Assembly (NCBI GenBank): GCA_913774665.1
Contig: CAJYHN010000004.1
Coordinates: forward strand, 124,001-188,000
Origin: an uncultured Microbacterium sp.
GTDB taxonomy: Bacteria; Actinomycetota; Actinomycetes; Actinomycetales; Microbacteriaceae
Length of the DNA: 64,000 nucleotides
Direction: 5' to 3'
Shown: piece by piece, positions 34,782 to 43,495 of the stretch
Numbering within the stretch: the first letter of the stretch is position 1
Layout of the letters: each line of letters starts with the position of its first letter
Notes under the pieces: model-generated
Seen by the model: only the letters and a program-made list of their open reading frames with translations
The model's database searches: none
What the model was told of the DNA's origin: nothing
Position numbers and translations under genes: made by a program

Positions 34782-36836
34782 TCAGCGGCGCCGACCGTTG
34801 CCGAACAGCCCGCGAATGACGCCGTTCACGATGCTCTTCGTCGCCCCGCGTCCGAGCAGACCGTCGAGGCCCGCGGGGGGAGCGCTCGTCCGACTGCGCG
34901 GAGCGGCGGTCGACTTCAGGATGCGGTCGTACTCGCGTTGAGCCTTCTTCTGAGCCTCGGCGTTCGCCTTGTCGATCGCGGCCTTCTGCTTCGCGTACTC
35001 GGCGGCGTCGGCGGCCTCCTTCTTCGCGCGTTCGGCCGCGGCCTCGGCCTCGGCCGCCGCCTGCATGCGGGCGCCGAGGATCTCGCGCGCCGACTCGCGG
35101 TCGATCGGGGTGCCGTAGGTGGAGAAGAGGGGGGATGCCGACACCGCCGCCGCCATGGCTTCGGCGGGGATGGGCGACATCGAGGCGCGCGGGGCGAAGA
35201 TGCGCGTCCACGCGACGGGAGTGGGGGCTCCCCGTTCGCTCATGACGGTGATGATCGCCTCGCCGGTCCCGAGTTCCTGCAGCACGCGCTCGAGGTCGTA
35301 TCCCGAGTCCGGGTACGTGCGGACGGACGCGCGCAGCGCGGTGGCATCGTCTGGTGTGAACGCGCGCAGGGCGTGCTGCACGCGTGAGCCGAGCTGGGCG
35401 AGGACGTCTGCGGGCACGTCCTTCGGCGTCTGCGTGACGAAGAACACACCCACGCCCTTCGACCGGATCAACCGAACGGTCTGCGTGATCGCCTCGAGGA
35501 ACGACTTCGACGCGTCGCGGAACAGCAGGTGCGCCTCGTCGAAGAAGAACACGAGCTTGGGCTTGTCGAGGTCGCCCACCTCCGGCAGCGCCTCGTAGAG
35601 CTCCGCGAGCAGGTACATGAGGAACGTCGAGTACAGCTCGGGCCGCGCCGCCACGTTCGGCACCTCGAGCAGGCTCACGATGCCCGCTCCCGCGGCATCC
35701 GTCCGCAGGAACACCGACACGTCGAGCTCGGGCTCACCGAAGAAGCTGTCGGCGCCGACGGCCGCGAACGCGACGAGTTCGCGCAGGATCACGCCGGCGG
35801 TCGCCGCCGACAGCCCCCCGATCCCCTTCAGCTCGGCCTTCCCCTCGTCGCTGGTGAGGTAGGTGAGCACCGCGCGCAGATCCGAGAGGTCGACGAGCGC
35901 CAGCCCCTTCTCGTCGGCGTAGTGGAAGACGAGGCCCAGGCTGGACTCCTGCGTCGCGTTCAGCCCGAGCACGCGGCTGAGCAGGAGGGGCCCGAACCCC
36001 GACACGGTCGCGCGCACGGGGATCCCCGACCCGACGTCGTCTCCGAGGGCGAAGAACTCGGTCGGGAACGACCGCGCCGACCAGTCCTGACCGAGGGCGG
36101 AGGTACGAGCGAGGAGCTTCTCGCTCGAGGTGCCCTCGGCCGCGAGACCCGACAGATCGCCCTTGATGTCGGCGGCGAACACCGCGACCCCGTTCTCGGA
36201 CAGCTGCTCGGCGAGCAGTTGCAGCGTGCGCGTCTTGCCGGTGCCCGTCGCCCCGGCGACGAGCCCGTGCCGGTTGGTCATCGCGAGGGGGATGCGGACG
36301 GGGACGGATGCCACCGGCCCGCCGTTCACGAGCACGCCCAGGTCGAGGGCGGCTCCGGAGGCGGCGTAACCCTCGGCGATCTTGGCGACCTGGGCGGCGG
36401 AGAGCGGCCCCTCGGCAGAGGCGGCGGAGGCCGGGGTCGGTGCGGAGGGCGCGGCCGGCGTCGGGGTCTCGACAGCGGTCGCGGGGGCTGAGGCGGGCGG
36501 GGCGCCGGGCGCGGCCGGCGTCGGGGTCTCGGCAGCGGTCGCGGGGGCCGAAGCGGGCAGGGCGTCGGGCGCGGCCGGGGCCGCGTCGCGCGGCGGGGCC
36601 GGGGCGCCGCGCTCTTCCGGCGGTACCACCGGTGCCGGACCGGGCGCCGCTCCCCCGGCCGCTCGAGTCCGCGCCGCCGCTGCGGCGGCCTCCGCCGCCG
36701 CGAGGTCGGCCCGCGCCCGCGCGAGTCGTAGTTCGGCCTCGGCCGCCTCCGCCTCGGCGCGCAGCCGCGCGACCTCGGCATCGGCCATCTCGGGCTCGTC
36801 GGAGGACACGGAGGGCACGTCGCCGGGCTCGCTCAT
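34782..36836 (-). CDS. HerA-like ATPase (DUF853)
   Basis: 684 residues from ATG 36836 (MSEPGDVPS). The N-terminal 60 residues form an Ala/Glu/Arg coiled coil. Residues about 60-145 are a Pro/Ala/Thr linker with a tandem repeat (see 36448-36567). The motor domain has Walker A VAGATGTGKTRTLQLL and Walker B LVFFFDEAHLLF, plus VFFVTQTPKDVP; these match the DUF853 helicase-like family. A lysine-rich coiled coil (AERAKKEAADAAEYAKQKAA) precedes the C-terminal FGNGRRR. Substrate unknown. Confidence 0.88.
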   Translation of the reverse strand: MSEPGDVPSVSSDEPEMADAEVARLRAEAEAAEAELRLARARADLAAAEAAAAAARTRAAGGAAPGPAPVVPPEERGAPAPPRDAAPAAPDALPASAPATAAETPTPAAPGAPPASAPATAVETPTPAAPSAPTPASAASAEGPLSAAQVAKIAEGYAASGAALDLGVLVNGGPVASVPVRIPLAMTNRHGLVAGATGTGKTRTLQLLAEQLSENGVAVFAADIKGDLSGLAAEGTSSEKLLARTSALGQDWSARSFPTEFFALGDDVGSGIPVRATVSGFGPLLLSRVLGLNATQESSLGLVFHYADEKGLALVDLSDLRAVLTYLTSDEGKAELKGIGGLSAATAGVILRELVAFAAVGADSFFGEPELDVSVFLRTDAAGAGIVSLLEVPNVAARPELYSTFLMYLLAELYEALPEVGDLDKPKLVFFFDEAHLLFRDASKSFLEAITQTVRLIRSKGVGVFFVTQTPKDVPADVLAQLGSRVQHALRAFTPDDATALRASVRTYPDSGYDLERVLQELGTGEAIITVMSERGAPTPVAWTRIFAPRASMSPIPAEAMAAAVSASPLFSTYGTPIDRESAREILGARMQAAAEAEAAAERAKKEAADAAEYAKQKAAIDKANAEAQKKAQREYDRILKSTAAPRSRTSAPPAGLDGLLGRGATKSIVNGVIRGLFGNGRRR
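36448..36567 (-). repeat. Two 60-bp direct repeats inside the ATPase gene
   Basis: 36448-36507 and 36508-36567 are almost identical 60-bp units (a few substitutions), followed by about 18 nt of a third copy. They encode a 20-residue Pro/Ala/Thr repeat around ASAPATAxETPTPAAPxAP, so copy number changes keep the frame. Recent tandem duplication or slippage is likely. Confidence 0.85.
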
Positions 36837-36846
36837 GCGCGACAGC

Positions 36847-37545
36847 CTACGACGCGGCCGCCGCCCCGGCATCCGCCTTGCGCGCCCTCCGCATGGCGAG
36901 CCTGTCTTCATCCCGCGCACGGAGTCGCGAGAACGCCGCGGCCAAAATGAGCGCCGCGCCCGCGCCGATCAGCGCGCCGCCCGCAGTGTCCGAGAGCCAG
37001 TGCGCGTGCAGGTAGGTGCGGCTGAAGGCCATCAGTACGACCCAGGCGACGCCGACGATCCGCACCCACAGGTGCGGGAAGAGCACGGCCGCGACGACGG
37101 CGATCGTGGCCGCGTTCGCCGTATGCCCCGAGGGGAATGATCCGTAGTCGCTGACGATGAGGATGTCCTCCGGCCGCGCGCGACCGAAGGTGTGCTTGAC
37201 CACCTGCACGAGCAGGGCGCTTCCCACCGAGGCGGTCAGGAAGTACAGGGCCGACCAGCGCCGGCGCGACAGGTACAGCGCCAGGGCGCCGAGGACCGGC
37301 ACGATCAGCACCGCGGTGAGGTGGCCTCCGACGGCATCCATCGCGAGCGCGAAGACCAGCAGGGGCTGAGACGGCGCGGAGGCGAAGAGCTGGTTCCACC
37401 TCACGTCGATCGCGAAGGGACTCGGTCCGCGGAAGAACACCCACGCGCCCAGCGCACACGCGAGCGCCACGAGCACCACGCCCACCGTTGCCCGGAAGCG
37501 CTGCGGGCGCGTGTCGAGCACGTCGTCGATCGCGGAGGCGTCCAT
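36847..37545 (-). CDS. PAP2-family membrane phosphatase
   Basis: 232 residues, six membrane helices. All three phosphatase motifs are present: KHTFGRARP, PSGH and SRTYLHAHWLSD. This family dephosphorylates lipid carriers such as undecaprenyl diphosphate or phosphatidic acid at the outer face. The C-terminus is a basic and Ala-rich tail. The stop lies 10 nt before the next gene in the same direction. Confidence 0.9.
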   Translation of the reverse strand: MDASAIDDVLDTRPQRFRATVGVVLVALACALGAWVFFRGPSPFAIDVRWNQLFASAPSQPLLVFALAMDAVGGHLTAVLIVPVLGALALYLSRRRWSALYFLTASVGSALLVQVVKHTFGRARPEDILIVSDYGSFPSGHTANAATIAVVAAVLFPHLWVRIVGVAWVVLMAFSRTYLHAHWLSDTAGGALIGAGAALILAAAFSRLRARDEDRLAMRRARKADAGAAAAS

Positions 37546-37750
37546 CGCCTCATGATGCCGCCTCCGCGACGACGACGGAATGGGGGACGCCCCGCGCGTT
37601 CCCCGAGGACGGCTCTGCTACTGTGTGCGCCGCGCGAGGCCGGGAAGGCCACCACGGCGAGACGATCCCGCCCCGGGTTGAGGGCGAAGGGTCCCGGCTC
37701 TCTGCTGCCGCGCCGGCCGGGCCGACGACCCGTTCGCCGCCCGGCGGCGG

Positions 37751-39112
37751 TCAGGGCGCGAGACGCTCGACCGTGCGCGGACGCACCAGGATCCACAGCG
37801 ACAGCACGCCGATCACGGCGCAGCCCAGCATTACCGAGGCCATTGTCGTGGCCGTGATGCCGGAACCGGTGGCGAGCAGGCCCACCAGCGGAGAGATGAT
37901 CCCGGCCACACCGAAGTTCGCCGCGCCGATGATCGACTGCGCGGTCCCCGCGGCCTTGCCGTGACGATCGAGCGCGAGCACCTGAGCACACGGGAAGGTG
38001 AACCCGCACGCGGTCATGAAGAAGAACAGGGGCACGATCGTGCCCCACAGTCCGAGGCCGAGCTGGTCGGTCAGGACGATCGTGCCGCCGGCGAGCACGA
38101 GCACCGCCGTCGACACGGCCAGCACCCACTGCGGTCCGAAGCGGGCGGCGAGGCGCGAGGCCACCTGCACACCCACGACGACGCCGATCGAATTGGCCGC
38201 GAACAGCACGCCGTAGCCCTGCGCGCTGAACTGGTAGGTCACCTGGAAGAGGAACGAGGATGCCGACAGGTACGAGAACAGCCCGCTGAAGGTCATCGCG
38301 CCGATGATGAGCACGCCGATGAAGACGCGGTCGCGGAAGACGCTCGCGTAGCGCTGCCAGACGGTGGTGGTGCCGGGACCCCCGCGACGGGCGGGCGGGA
38401 GCGTCTCGGGCACGAACAGGATCGCCGAGACGAGCATCACGGCTCCGTACACGGCCAGCACCACGAAGATGCCGCGCCAGTTCATCACGAGCAGGAGGGC
38501 CGAGCCGGCGAGCGGCGCGAGCACGGGCGCCACCCCCGACACCATCGCCATGCGCGACAGCATGACCACGAGGCGGCGGCCGCCGAAGAGGTCGCGGATG
38601 ATCGCGGCGGCCACGACACCCCCGGCGGCCGCGCCCGCGCCCATCAGCACGCGGGCGATCGAGAGGGTCTCGAGAGTGGGCGCCGAGGCCGCGAAGATGC
38701 TCGCGGCCACGTGCAGCGCCGTGACCGAGAGCAGCGGCAGGCGGCGGCCCACCTTGTCGCTGAGCGGTCCCACGATGAGCTGCCCCAGCGCGAAACCGAT
38801 CATCGTGCCGGTCAGCGTGAGCTGGATCGCGGCCGCGGTCGTCTGGAAATCGGCCTCGAGCACGGGGAACGCCGGCAGGTACAGATCGATCGTGAACGGG
38901 CCCAGAGCGGTGAGCGCGCCGAGGACGAGGATGTACAGGAAACGCCGCGATGCCGGAATGGCGTCGCCCGGGTGCAGCACGATCGGTGCCGTGGCGGGGT
39001 TCTTGCCGATCGCGCGGATCGCGCCGGTGTTCGTCTGCGGGGGGCGGGACGACGAGGGGATGACGGGATGGGAGGCAGTATCGAGCACGCGTCTGGTTTC
39101 GTTTCGCAACAC
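37751..39112 (-). CDS. Multidrug efflux MFS transporter, Bcr/CflA type
   Basis: 453 residues, 12 membrane helices. LGALTALGPFTIDLYLPAFP and GQLIVGPLSDKVGRRLPLL mark the Bcr/CflA drug-export family. The first 55 residues are a polar extension, so a later start cannot be excluded. The 205 nt downstream (37546-37750) hold no recognisable feature. A perfect palindrome lies upstream of the start. Confidence 0.88.
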   Translation of the reverse strand: MLRNETRRVLDTASHPVIPSSSRPPQTNTGAIRAIGKNPATAPIVLHPGDAIPASRRFLYILVLGALTALGPFTIDLYLPAFPVLEADFQTTAAAIQLTLTGTMIGFALGQLIVGPLSDKVGRRLPLLSVTALHVAASIFAASAPTLETLSIARVLMGAGAAAGGVVAAAIIRDLFGGRRLVVMLSRMAMVSGVAPVLAPLAGSALLLVMNWRGIFVVLAVYGAVMLVSAILFVPETLPPARRGGPGTTTVWQRYASVFRDRVFIGVLIIGAMTFSGLFSYLSASSFLFQVTYQFSAQGYGVLFAANSIGVVVGVQVASRLAARFGPQWVLAVSTAVLVLAGGTIVLTDQLGLGLWGTIVPLFFFMTACGFTFPCAQVLALDRHGKAAGTAQSIIGAANFGVAGIISPLVGLLATGSGITATTMASVMLGCAVIGVLSLWILVRPRTVERLAP

Positions 39113-39160
39113 GGACAGCCCGACGGAATCGGGCTGAGAGAAGAGGGGGATCGTCGAACC

Positions 39161-39174
39161 TCGAATCGATTCGA
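39161..39174. promoter_or_regulatory. Perfect 14-bp palindrome between divergent genes
   Basis: TCGAATCGATTCGA lies 49 nt upstream of the Bcr/CflA-type gene and about 150 nt upstream of the DUF3105 gene. It is a plausible repressor operator for the efflux gene; no regulator gene is adjacent. Confidence 0.4.
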
Positions 39175-39320
39175 CATCGTCATACTACCGTGAACACCCG
39201 CACCCCCACCATCCCGGGCTCGCGGTGTCCTCCCAGGCCATCGGCCCATTCACCCGCATAGGCTGGGGGCGTCGGCGGATGCCGATGTGTCCCGCCCCGA
39301 AGAGAGACAGAACACAGCGC

Positions 39321-40028
39321 ATGACCTCCCCCTCCGACAAGCGAGCCAGCGGCAACCCCGCCAAGCAGGCCCAGATCGACCTCACGGTCAAGCAGCAGCG
39401 TGAGCAGAAGCGCCAGGAGAAGCTGGCCGAGTACCAGAAGCAGGTCGCGAAACGTAAGCGCGGCAAGCTGGTGTGGTGGGTCGTCGGCTCCACCGCGGCC
39501 GTCGCGGTGGTGGGCCTCGTCATCGCCTCGTTCGCCTTCGCCCCCGCTCCCCCCACGAGTTACCAGGCCGGCAACAGCACCGGCCGTGAGATCAGCGGCG
39601 TCGAGACGTTCCAGAACCGCTCCGATCACGTGCAGGGCGCGGTGACGTACGAGCAGAACCCGCCCGCCGGTGGACCGCACAACCCGATCTGGCTCAACTG
39701 CGGCGTCTACACGCAGCCCCAGCAGAACGAGAACGCGGTGCACTCGATGGAGCACGGTGCCGTGTGGATCACCTACGACCCCGCGCGGGTCGACCAGGCC
39801 GGCATCGACGCCCTCAAGGCCGTCATGCCCTCTAGCTACGCGCTGCTCTCGCCCTACCCCGACATGGACACCCCCATCGCGGTCAGCGCGTGGAACCACC
39901 AGCTGAAGCTCGACGACCCGAACGACCCGCGCATCGCGGAGTTCTTCACCGAGTACTGGCGCAGCCAGAACGCCCCCGAGCCGAACGCCGCGTGCTCGGG
40001 CGCCATCGACGGTCCGGGCAAGGCCTGA
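39321..40028 (+). CDS. DUF3105 membrane-anchored protein
   Basis: 235 residues. A basic coiled-coil N-terminus (QQREQKRQEKLAEYQKQVAK) precedes one membrane helix (about 51-74) and a C-terminal extracytoplasmic DUF3105 domain with the conserved NCGVYTQP and AVHSMEHGAVWITYD. Function unknown. ATG 39321 was chosen because it begins a typical MTSPSDKR start. Four-nt overlap with the DUF305 gene. Confidence 0.9.
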   Translation: MTSPSDKRASGNPAKQAQIDLTVKQQREQKRQEKLAEYQKQVAKRKRGKLVWWVVGSTAAVAVVGLVIASFAFAPAPPTSYQAGNSTGREISGVETFQNRSDHVQGAVTYEQNPPAGGPHNPIWLNCGVYTQPQQNENAVHSMEHGAVWITYDPARVDQAGIDALKAVMPSSYALLSPYPDMDTPIAVSAWNHQLKLDDPNDPRIAEFFTEYWRSQNAPEPNAACSGAIDGPGKA

Positions 40029-40699
40029 TGAGCGACGACGCCCCGGTCGCGCGTCCCGCGCTCCGCTGGGTCGTCGTCGCCCTTATCGCGGTCGCCGTGA
40101 TCGCCGTCGCCTTCGCGATCGGACGCTTCACGGCGTTCGGCGCGACGGCGGCACCCGCGCACCCGGGCGAGAATTCTGCCGAAGCCGGCTTCGCCCGCGA
40201 CATGCAGGTGCACCACACGCAGGCCGTGCTCATGGCGATGGAGATCTATCGCAAGACGGACGACGACGAGCTCCGCACGCTCTCGTACGACATCGCCACC
40301 GCCCAGTCGGGCCAGCGCGGCGAGATGTATGGGTGGCTCGTGCAGTGGGGCCTCCCCCAGTCCTCGAGCCAGCCGCTCATGACGTGGATGGAGAAGTCCG
40401 GGGAGCACAGCCACGGCGACACCGCGGCGCTCACGCAGGAGCAGCTGCTCTCCGAGATGGGAATGGCCACCGACGCCCAGCTCGACGAGCTGCGCAGCGA
40501 TCAGGGACGCCCCGCGGACTGCCAGTTCCTCGAGCTGATGATCCGGCACCATCAGGGCGCGATCCCCATGGCCCAGGCCGTCAACGAGCTCGGATCCGAT
40601 GCGCGGGTGAAAGAGGTCGCCGGCGCGATCGTGACGGGCCAGTCGGCCGAGCTCGATGCCATGCGCGACATCCAGTCGCGCCTGGGCTGCAGCGCCTGA
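40028..40699 (+). CDS. DUF305 protein
   Basis: 223 residues: one N-terminal membrane helix (about 13-34) and two DUF305 halves with the His motifs VHHTQAVLMAMEI and MIRHHQGAIPMAQAV. The His/Met-rich motifs fit metal binding; DUF305 proteins (for example CopM) are linked to copper handling. It overlaps the DUF3105 gene (ATGA), a common actinobacterial pairing. Confidence 0.9.
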   Translation: MSDDAPVARPALRWVVVALIAVAVIAVAFAIGRFTAFGATAAPAHPGENSAEAGFARDMQVHHTQAVLMAMEIYRKTDDDELRTLSYDIATAQSGQRGEMYGWLVQWGLPQSSSQPLMTWMEKSGEHSHGDTAALTQEQLLSEMGMATDAQLDELRSDQGRPADCQFLELMIRHHQGAIPMAQAVNELGSDARVKEVAGAIVTGQSAELDAMRDIQSRLGCSA

Positions 40700-40744
40700 C
40701 GCAGGCGCACCCCCGGAGCCTCTGCCCCTCCACGCTCGCCACCG

Positions 40745-40815
40745 CGCCGCGAATGCCGCCCCTCACGCGACCCGCGGCCGTGCGCGGTGCCTCACCACGG
40801 ATGCCGCCTCTCCCC
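40745..40815. repeat. Degenerate palindromic repeat copy
   Basis: Its right half, TGCCTCACCACGGATGCCGC then CTCTC, closely matches the right arm of the palindrome at 40905-40935, and its left half CCGCGAATGCCGCCCCTCAC partly mirrors it. It appears to be an older neighbour copy of the same element. Confidence 0.5.
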
Positions 40816-40862
40816 CCGTCGCCCGCCCGTCCGTCCGCCCCGCCCCACCCCGCCCTCACCTC

Positions 40863-40935
40863 CCGCGATAAACGCCCTCCCGTTCGAGACACGCGGTCCC
40901 ACGCCGTGTCTCACCACGGATGGCGTTTCTCGCGG
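40863..40935. repeat. Imperfect 31-bp palindrome (GAGA...CACG type)
   Basis: Arms 40863-40893 and 40905-40935 pair at about 24 of 31 positions around an 11-nt loop. Each arm starts CCGCGA(T/G)AAACGCC and ends GAGACACG. The arms share word content and layout with the palindromes at 52306-52388 and 53486-53564. Confidence 0.75.
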
Positions 40936-40989
40936 CCCCGCGTCGCCTCCACGTTGCACCCCCGGCATCCGCCCGTCCCCGCACGCAGA

Positions 40990-41024
40990 AGGGGCGCGAC
41001 ATCCTTCTCGGATGCCGCGCCCCT
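40990..41024 (-). terminator. Terminator of the carbohydrate ABC operon
   Basis: AGGGGCGCGACATCC (40990-41004) pairs with GGATGCCGCGCCCCT (41010-41024), one mismatch, loop TTCTC. It lies 15 nt after the last permease gene (minus strand). The apex again contains GGATGCC and an imperfect inverted partner. Confidence 0.8.
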
Positions 41025-41039
41025 AGGGTCGTGACGGGC

Positions 41040-42017
41040 TCAGCCCTTCGTGGCACCCGCCAGCAGGCCGCGCACGAAGAAGCGCTGCAGGAGGAAGAAC
41101 ACGATCAGCGGAACCAGGATCGAGATGAACGTTCCCGCGGACTGGAGGAACCACTGGTCACCCCAGGTGCCCGACAGGGAGTTGAGCGATTGCGTCAGGG
41201 GCAACGATGACGAGGGTGCGAAGATCGTCGCCACCAGCAGGTCGTTCCACACCCAGATGAATTCGAGCACCGCGAACGAGGCGAGCGCGGGGGCCGCGAG
41301 CGGGAGGATGAGGCGGAAGAAGATCTGCCCGTGACCGGCTCCGTCGACTCGAGCGGCCTCGATGACCTCGGCCGGGATCTCGGCGATGAAGTTGTGCAGC
41401 AGGAAGATGGCCAGCGGCATCGCGAAGATGACGTGCGCGATCCACACGGTCGCGAAGCTGTGCTCCACGCCGCGCAGATCGAAGCCCGGGAAGATCGTGA
41501 CCTCGTTGATCGTCAGTCCGCGCGAGAAGAGGCTCAGCAGGGGCACGAGGGCCATCTGCAGCGGCACGATCTGCAGCGCGAAGATGAAGATGAAGAAGAA
41601 GTTGCGGCCCTTGAAGTCGATCCACGCGAACGCGTACGCGATGAGCGACGCGACCGCGAGGGCGAACAGCACCACCGGGATCGTGATGGCCAGCGAGTTC
41701 AGGAACGACTGCGCGAGCGTGAGCGCCGTCCCTCCCGAGGTCAGCGCCAGCCGGTAGTTCTCCAGGGTGAACGACGGGTCGGTGAAGACCGTCCACCATC
41801 CCGACGACTGCGTGTCGGAACCCGGGCGGAACGAGGTGATGAAGAGGCCGAAGGTCGGGATCGTCCAGAAGAACGCGATCACGACGGCCGCGATCGTCGC
41901 GCCCTTCGAGGTGAGCCGCTTGCGCGCCATCGCCTCGTGCTTGCGGGTGTCGCGAGCGACCTGGCGGGCGGAGCGGGTGTCGGTGCTGGGTTCGAGCACC
42001 ACGGTGGAGGTGGTCAT
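41040..42017 (-). CDS. Carbohydrate ABC transporter permease (MalG-like)
   Basis: 325 residues, six membrane helices; the EAA loop reads EVIEAARVDGAGHGQIFFRL, as in sugar permeases of the alpha-glucoside/maltose group. The N-terminal 40 residues are polar. ATG 42017 overlaps the upstream permease by 4 nt. It forms the membrane pore with 42014-43366; the ATPase is not encoded here and is presumably shared (as MsiK is). Confidence 0.92.
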   Translation of the reverse strand: MTTSTVVLEPSTDTRSARQVARDTRKHEAMARKRLTSKGATIAAVVIAFFWTIPTFGLFITSFRPGSDTQSSGWWTVFTDPSFTLENYRLALTSGGTALTLAQSFLNSLAITIPVVLFALAVASLIAYAFAWIDFKGRNFFFIFIFALQIVPLQMALVPLLSLFSRGLTINEVTIFPGFDLRGVEHSFATVWIAHVIFAMPLAIFLLHNFIAEIPAEVIEAARVDGAGHGQIFFRLILPLAAPALASFAVLEFIWVWNDLLVATIFAPSSSLPLTQSLNSLSGTWGDQWFLQSAGTFISILVPLIVFFLLQRFFVRGLLAGATKG

Positions 42018-43366
42018 CGCACTTCCCTCTGCTTCCGGATCTGGCGCACGTTGAAGATGATCAGCGGCAGGACGAAGATGAACAGCACCACGGCCAGAGC
42101 GGCGGAGTGTCCGTAGCTCTGGAAACGCTGCTGCTGGTTGACCATCTCGAAGGCGAGAACGGTCGAGTCGTTGCGACCACCGGTCATGACGGCGACGATG
42201 TCGTAGATCTTCAGGGCACTGATGGCGATCGTGGTGAGGACCACGATGAGCGAGGAACGGATGCCGGGTACGGTGACGTTGATGAAACGCTCCCAGGCGC
42301 TTGCGCCGTCGAGCTCGGCCGCCTCGTTCTGCTCCGGCGGCACGGCCTTGATGGCCGCCGACAGGATGACCATCGCCAGACCCGTCTGGCTCCAGATGAA
42401 GACGACGACCAGCAGCAGGGTGTTGACCAGGGGCGACGCCGCCAGCCACGAGACCGGCTGTCCGCCGAAGGCCGTGACGATCGCGTTCAGCACACCGATC
42501 TGGTCGCCCTGCCGGAAGTCGTAGACGAACTTCCAGATGATGCCGGCGCCGACGAACGAGATCGCGAACGGCATGAAGATGAGCACCTTGAGGTACTTCT
42601 CCCCCGCCGCGCGGTCGATGAAGACGGCGTACGCCAGGCCGATCGCCGTGGCGATCGTGGGGGCCAGGAGCACCCAGATGAGGGTGTTGATGATCGACCA
42701 GAACCCCTCCGGGTTCGTGAAGGTCCAGATGTAGTTCTCGAAACCGACGAAGTTGTCACCGGTCTTGTCGAAGAACGACTGGAAGAAGGTGGTGATGGCC
42801 GGGTAGACCAGGCCGATCAGCAGGAGGATCGCTGCCGGAGCCGCGAACAGGATCAGCTGGAAGAGGTATCCCGCCCCCTGGCGCGAGCGGTAGTCGGCGT
42901 AGAAGAGGACGGCGCCGAGCAGGATCGCGATGCCCAGGACGTAGAGGACGGCGTTCTGGTACGGACGCAGCAGCATGAACGCCAGCACCGGGATGGCGAA
43001 GCACGCGACGAGCCGCAACCAGAAGTACCCCTTGCCGGACCGCGGGGCGTACTCGATGAGGAGCAGGAGCAGACCCACGACCGCGCCGAAGGCGACGAGG
43101 ACGAGAGGGATCTGGACGAGGGGGTTGAGCCCGCCGAGCCAGATGAAGAAGCTGTTCAGGCTGAAGCCCAGGGTCGTGGGCTTGGTCTCGACGGGGGCCC
43201 GCGTGACCATGAAGAGGAAGAGGGCCACCGCCAGGATGAGCCCCACGAGGACCACGAGCAGCGTGGTCCGATTGCGCGCACCGGAGCCGCGCACGTGACG
43301 CTCGGCTCGCCCGCTCGGCGGAGATGACGCCGCCGGCGCCTTCTCCGCGTTCTTGATATCGGTCAT
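42014..43366 (-). CDS. Carbohydrate ABC transporter permease (MalF-like), extended
   Basis: 450 residues, longer than the usual 290-330. About 160 additional N-terminal residues contain four to five extra membrane helices (LLVVLVGLILAVALFLFMV; IPVLAFMLLRP; VLYVLGIAILLGAVLF). The conserved part has the EAA loop NEAAELDGASAWERFINVTV. ATG 43366 has GGGAGG upstream. Longer MalF-type permeases occur with alpha-glucoside transporters. Confidence 0.92.
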   Translation of the reverse strand: MTDIKNAEKAPAASSPPSGRAERHVRGSGARNRTTLLVVLVGLILAVALFLFMVTRAPVETKPTTLGFSLNSFFIWLGGLNPLVQIPLVLVAFGAVVGLLLLLIEYAPRSGKGYFWLRLVACFAIPVLAFMLLRPYQNAVLYVLGIAILLGAVLFYADYRSRQGAGYLFQLILFAAPAAILLLIGLVYPAITTFFQSFFDKTGDNFVGFENYIWTFTNPEGFWSIINTLIWVLLAPTIATAIGLAYAVFIDRAAGEKYLKVLIFMPFAISFVGAGIIWKFVYDFRQGDQIGVLNAIVTAFGGQPVSWLAASPLVNTLLLVVVFIWSQTGLAMVILSAAIKAVPPEQNEAAELDGASAWERFINVTVPGIRSSLIVVLTTIAISALKIYDIVAVMTGGRNDSTVLAFEMVNQQQRFQSYGHSAALAVVLFIFVLPLIIFNVRQIRKQREVR

Positions 43367-43447
43367 GACGTCCCTCCCGAACACGCCTTCGTGCTCATCG
43401 TTGAGTGCCCGTGTGGTGCGTGCGGGCGGATTAGAAGTATGGACCCG

Positions 43448-43478
43448 GATGGGCCGCCCGCGTGGCGGGCGGCCCATC
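43448..43478 (-). terminator. Intercistronic hairpin between binding-protein and permease genes
   Basis: GATGGGCCGCCCGC-GTG-GCGGGCGGCCCATC is a perfect 14-bp stem, 17 nt after the binding-protein stop. Without a T-run it probably acts as a leaky terminator or 3' mRNA stabiliser that raises binding-protein output over permeases. Confidence 0.75.
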
Positions 43479-43495
43479 GGTGGCGCAGCGGTCGG

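Larger units (their letters stand above)
40700..41039. other. 340-nt intergenic region with palindromic repeats
   Basis: No credible gene. The pyrimidine-rich spacer contains two imperfect palindromes (40745-40815 and 40863-40935) and then the terminator of the sugar ABC operon (40990-41024). Confidence 0.8.

Noticed and set aside
37546-37750. Possible structured RNA upstream of the PAP2 phosphatase region
   Set aside because: The gap is GC-rich with short inverted repeats but matches no riboswitch pattern that I can recognise, and it lies downstream of the efflux gene rather than in a leader.
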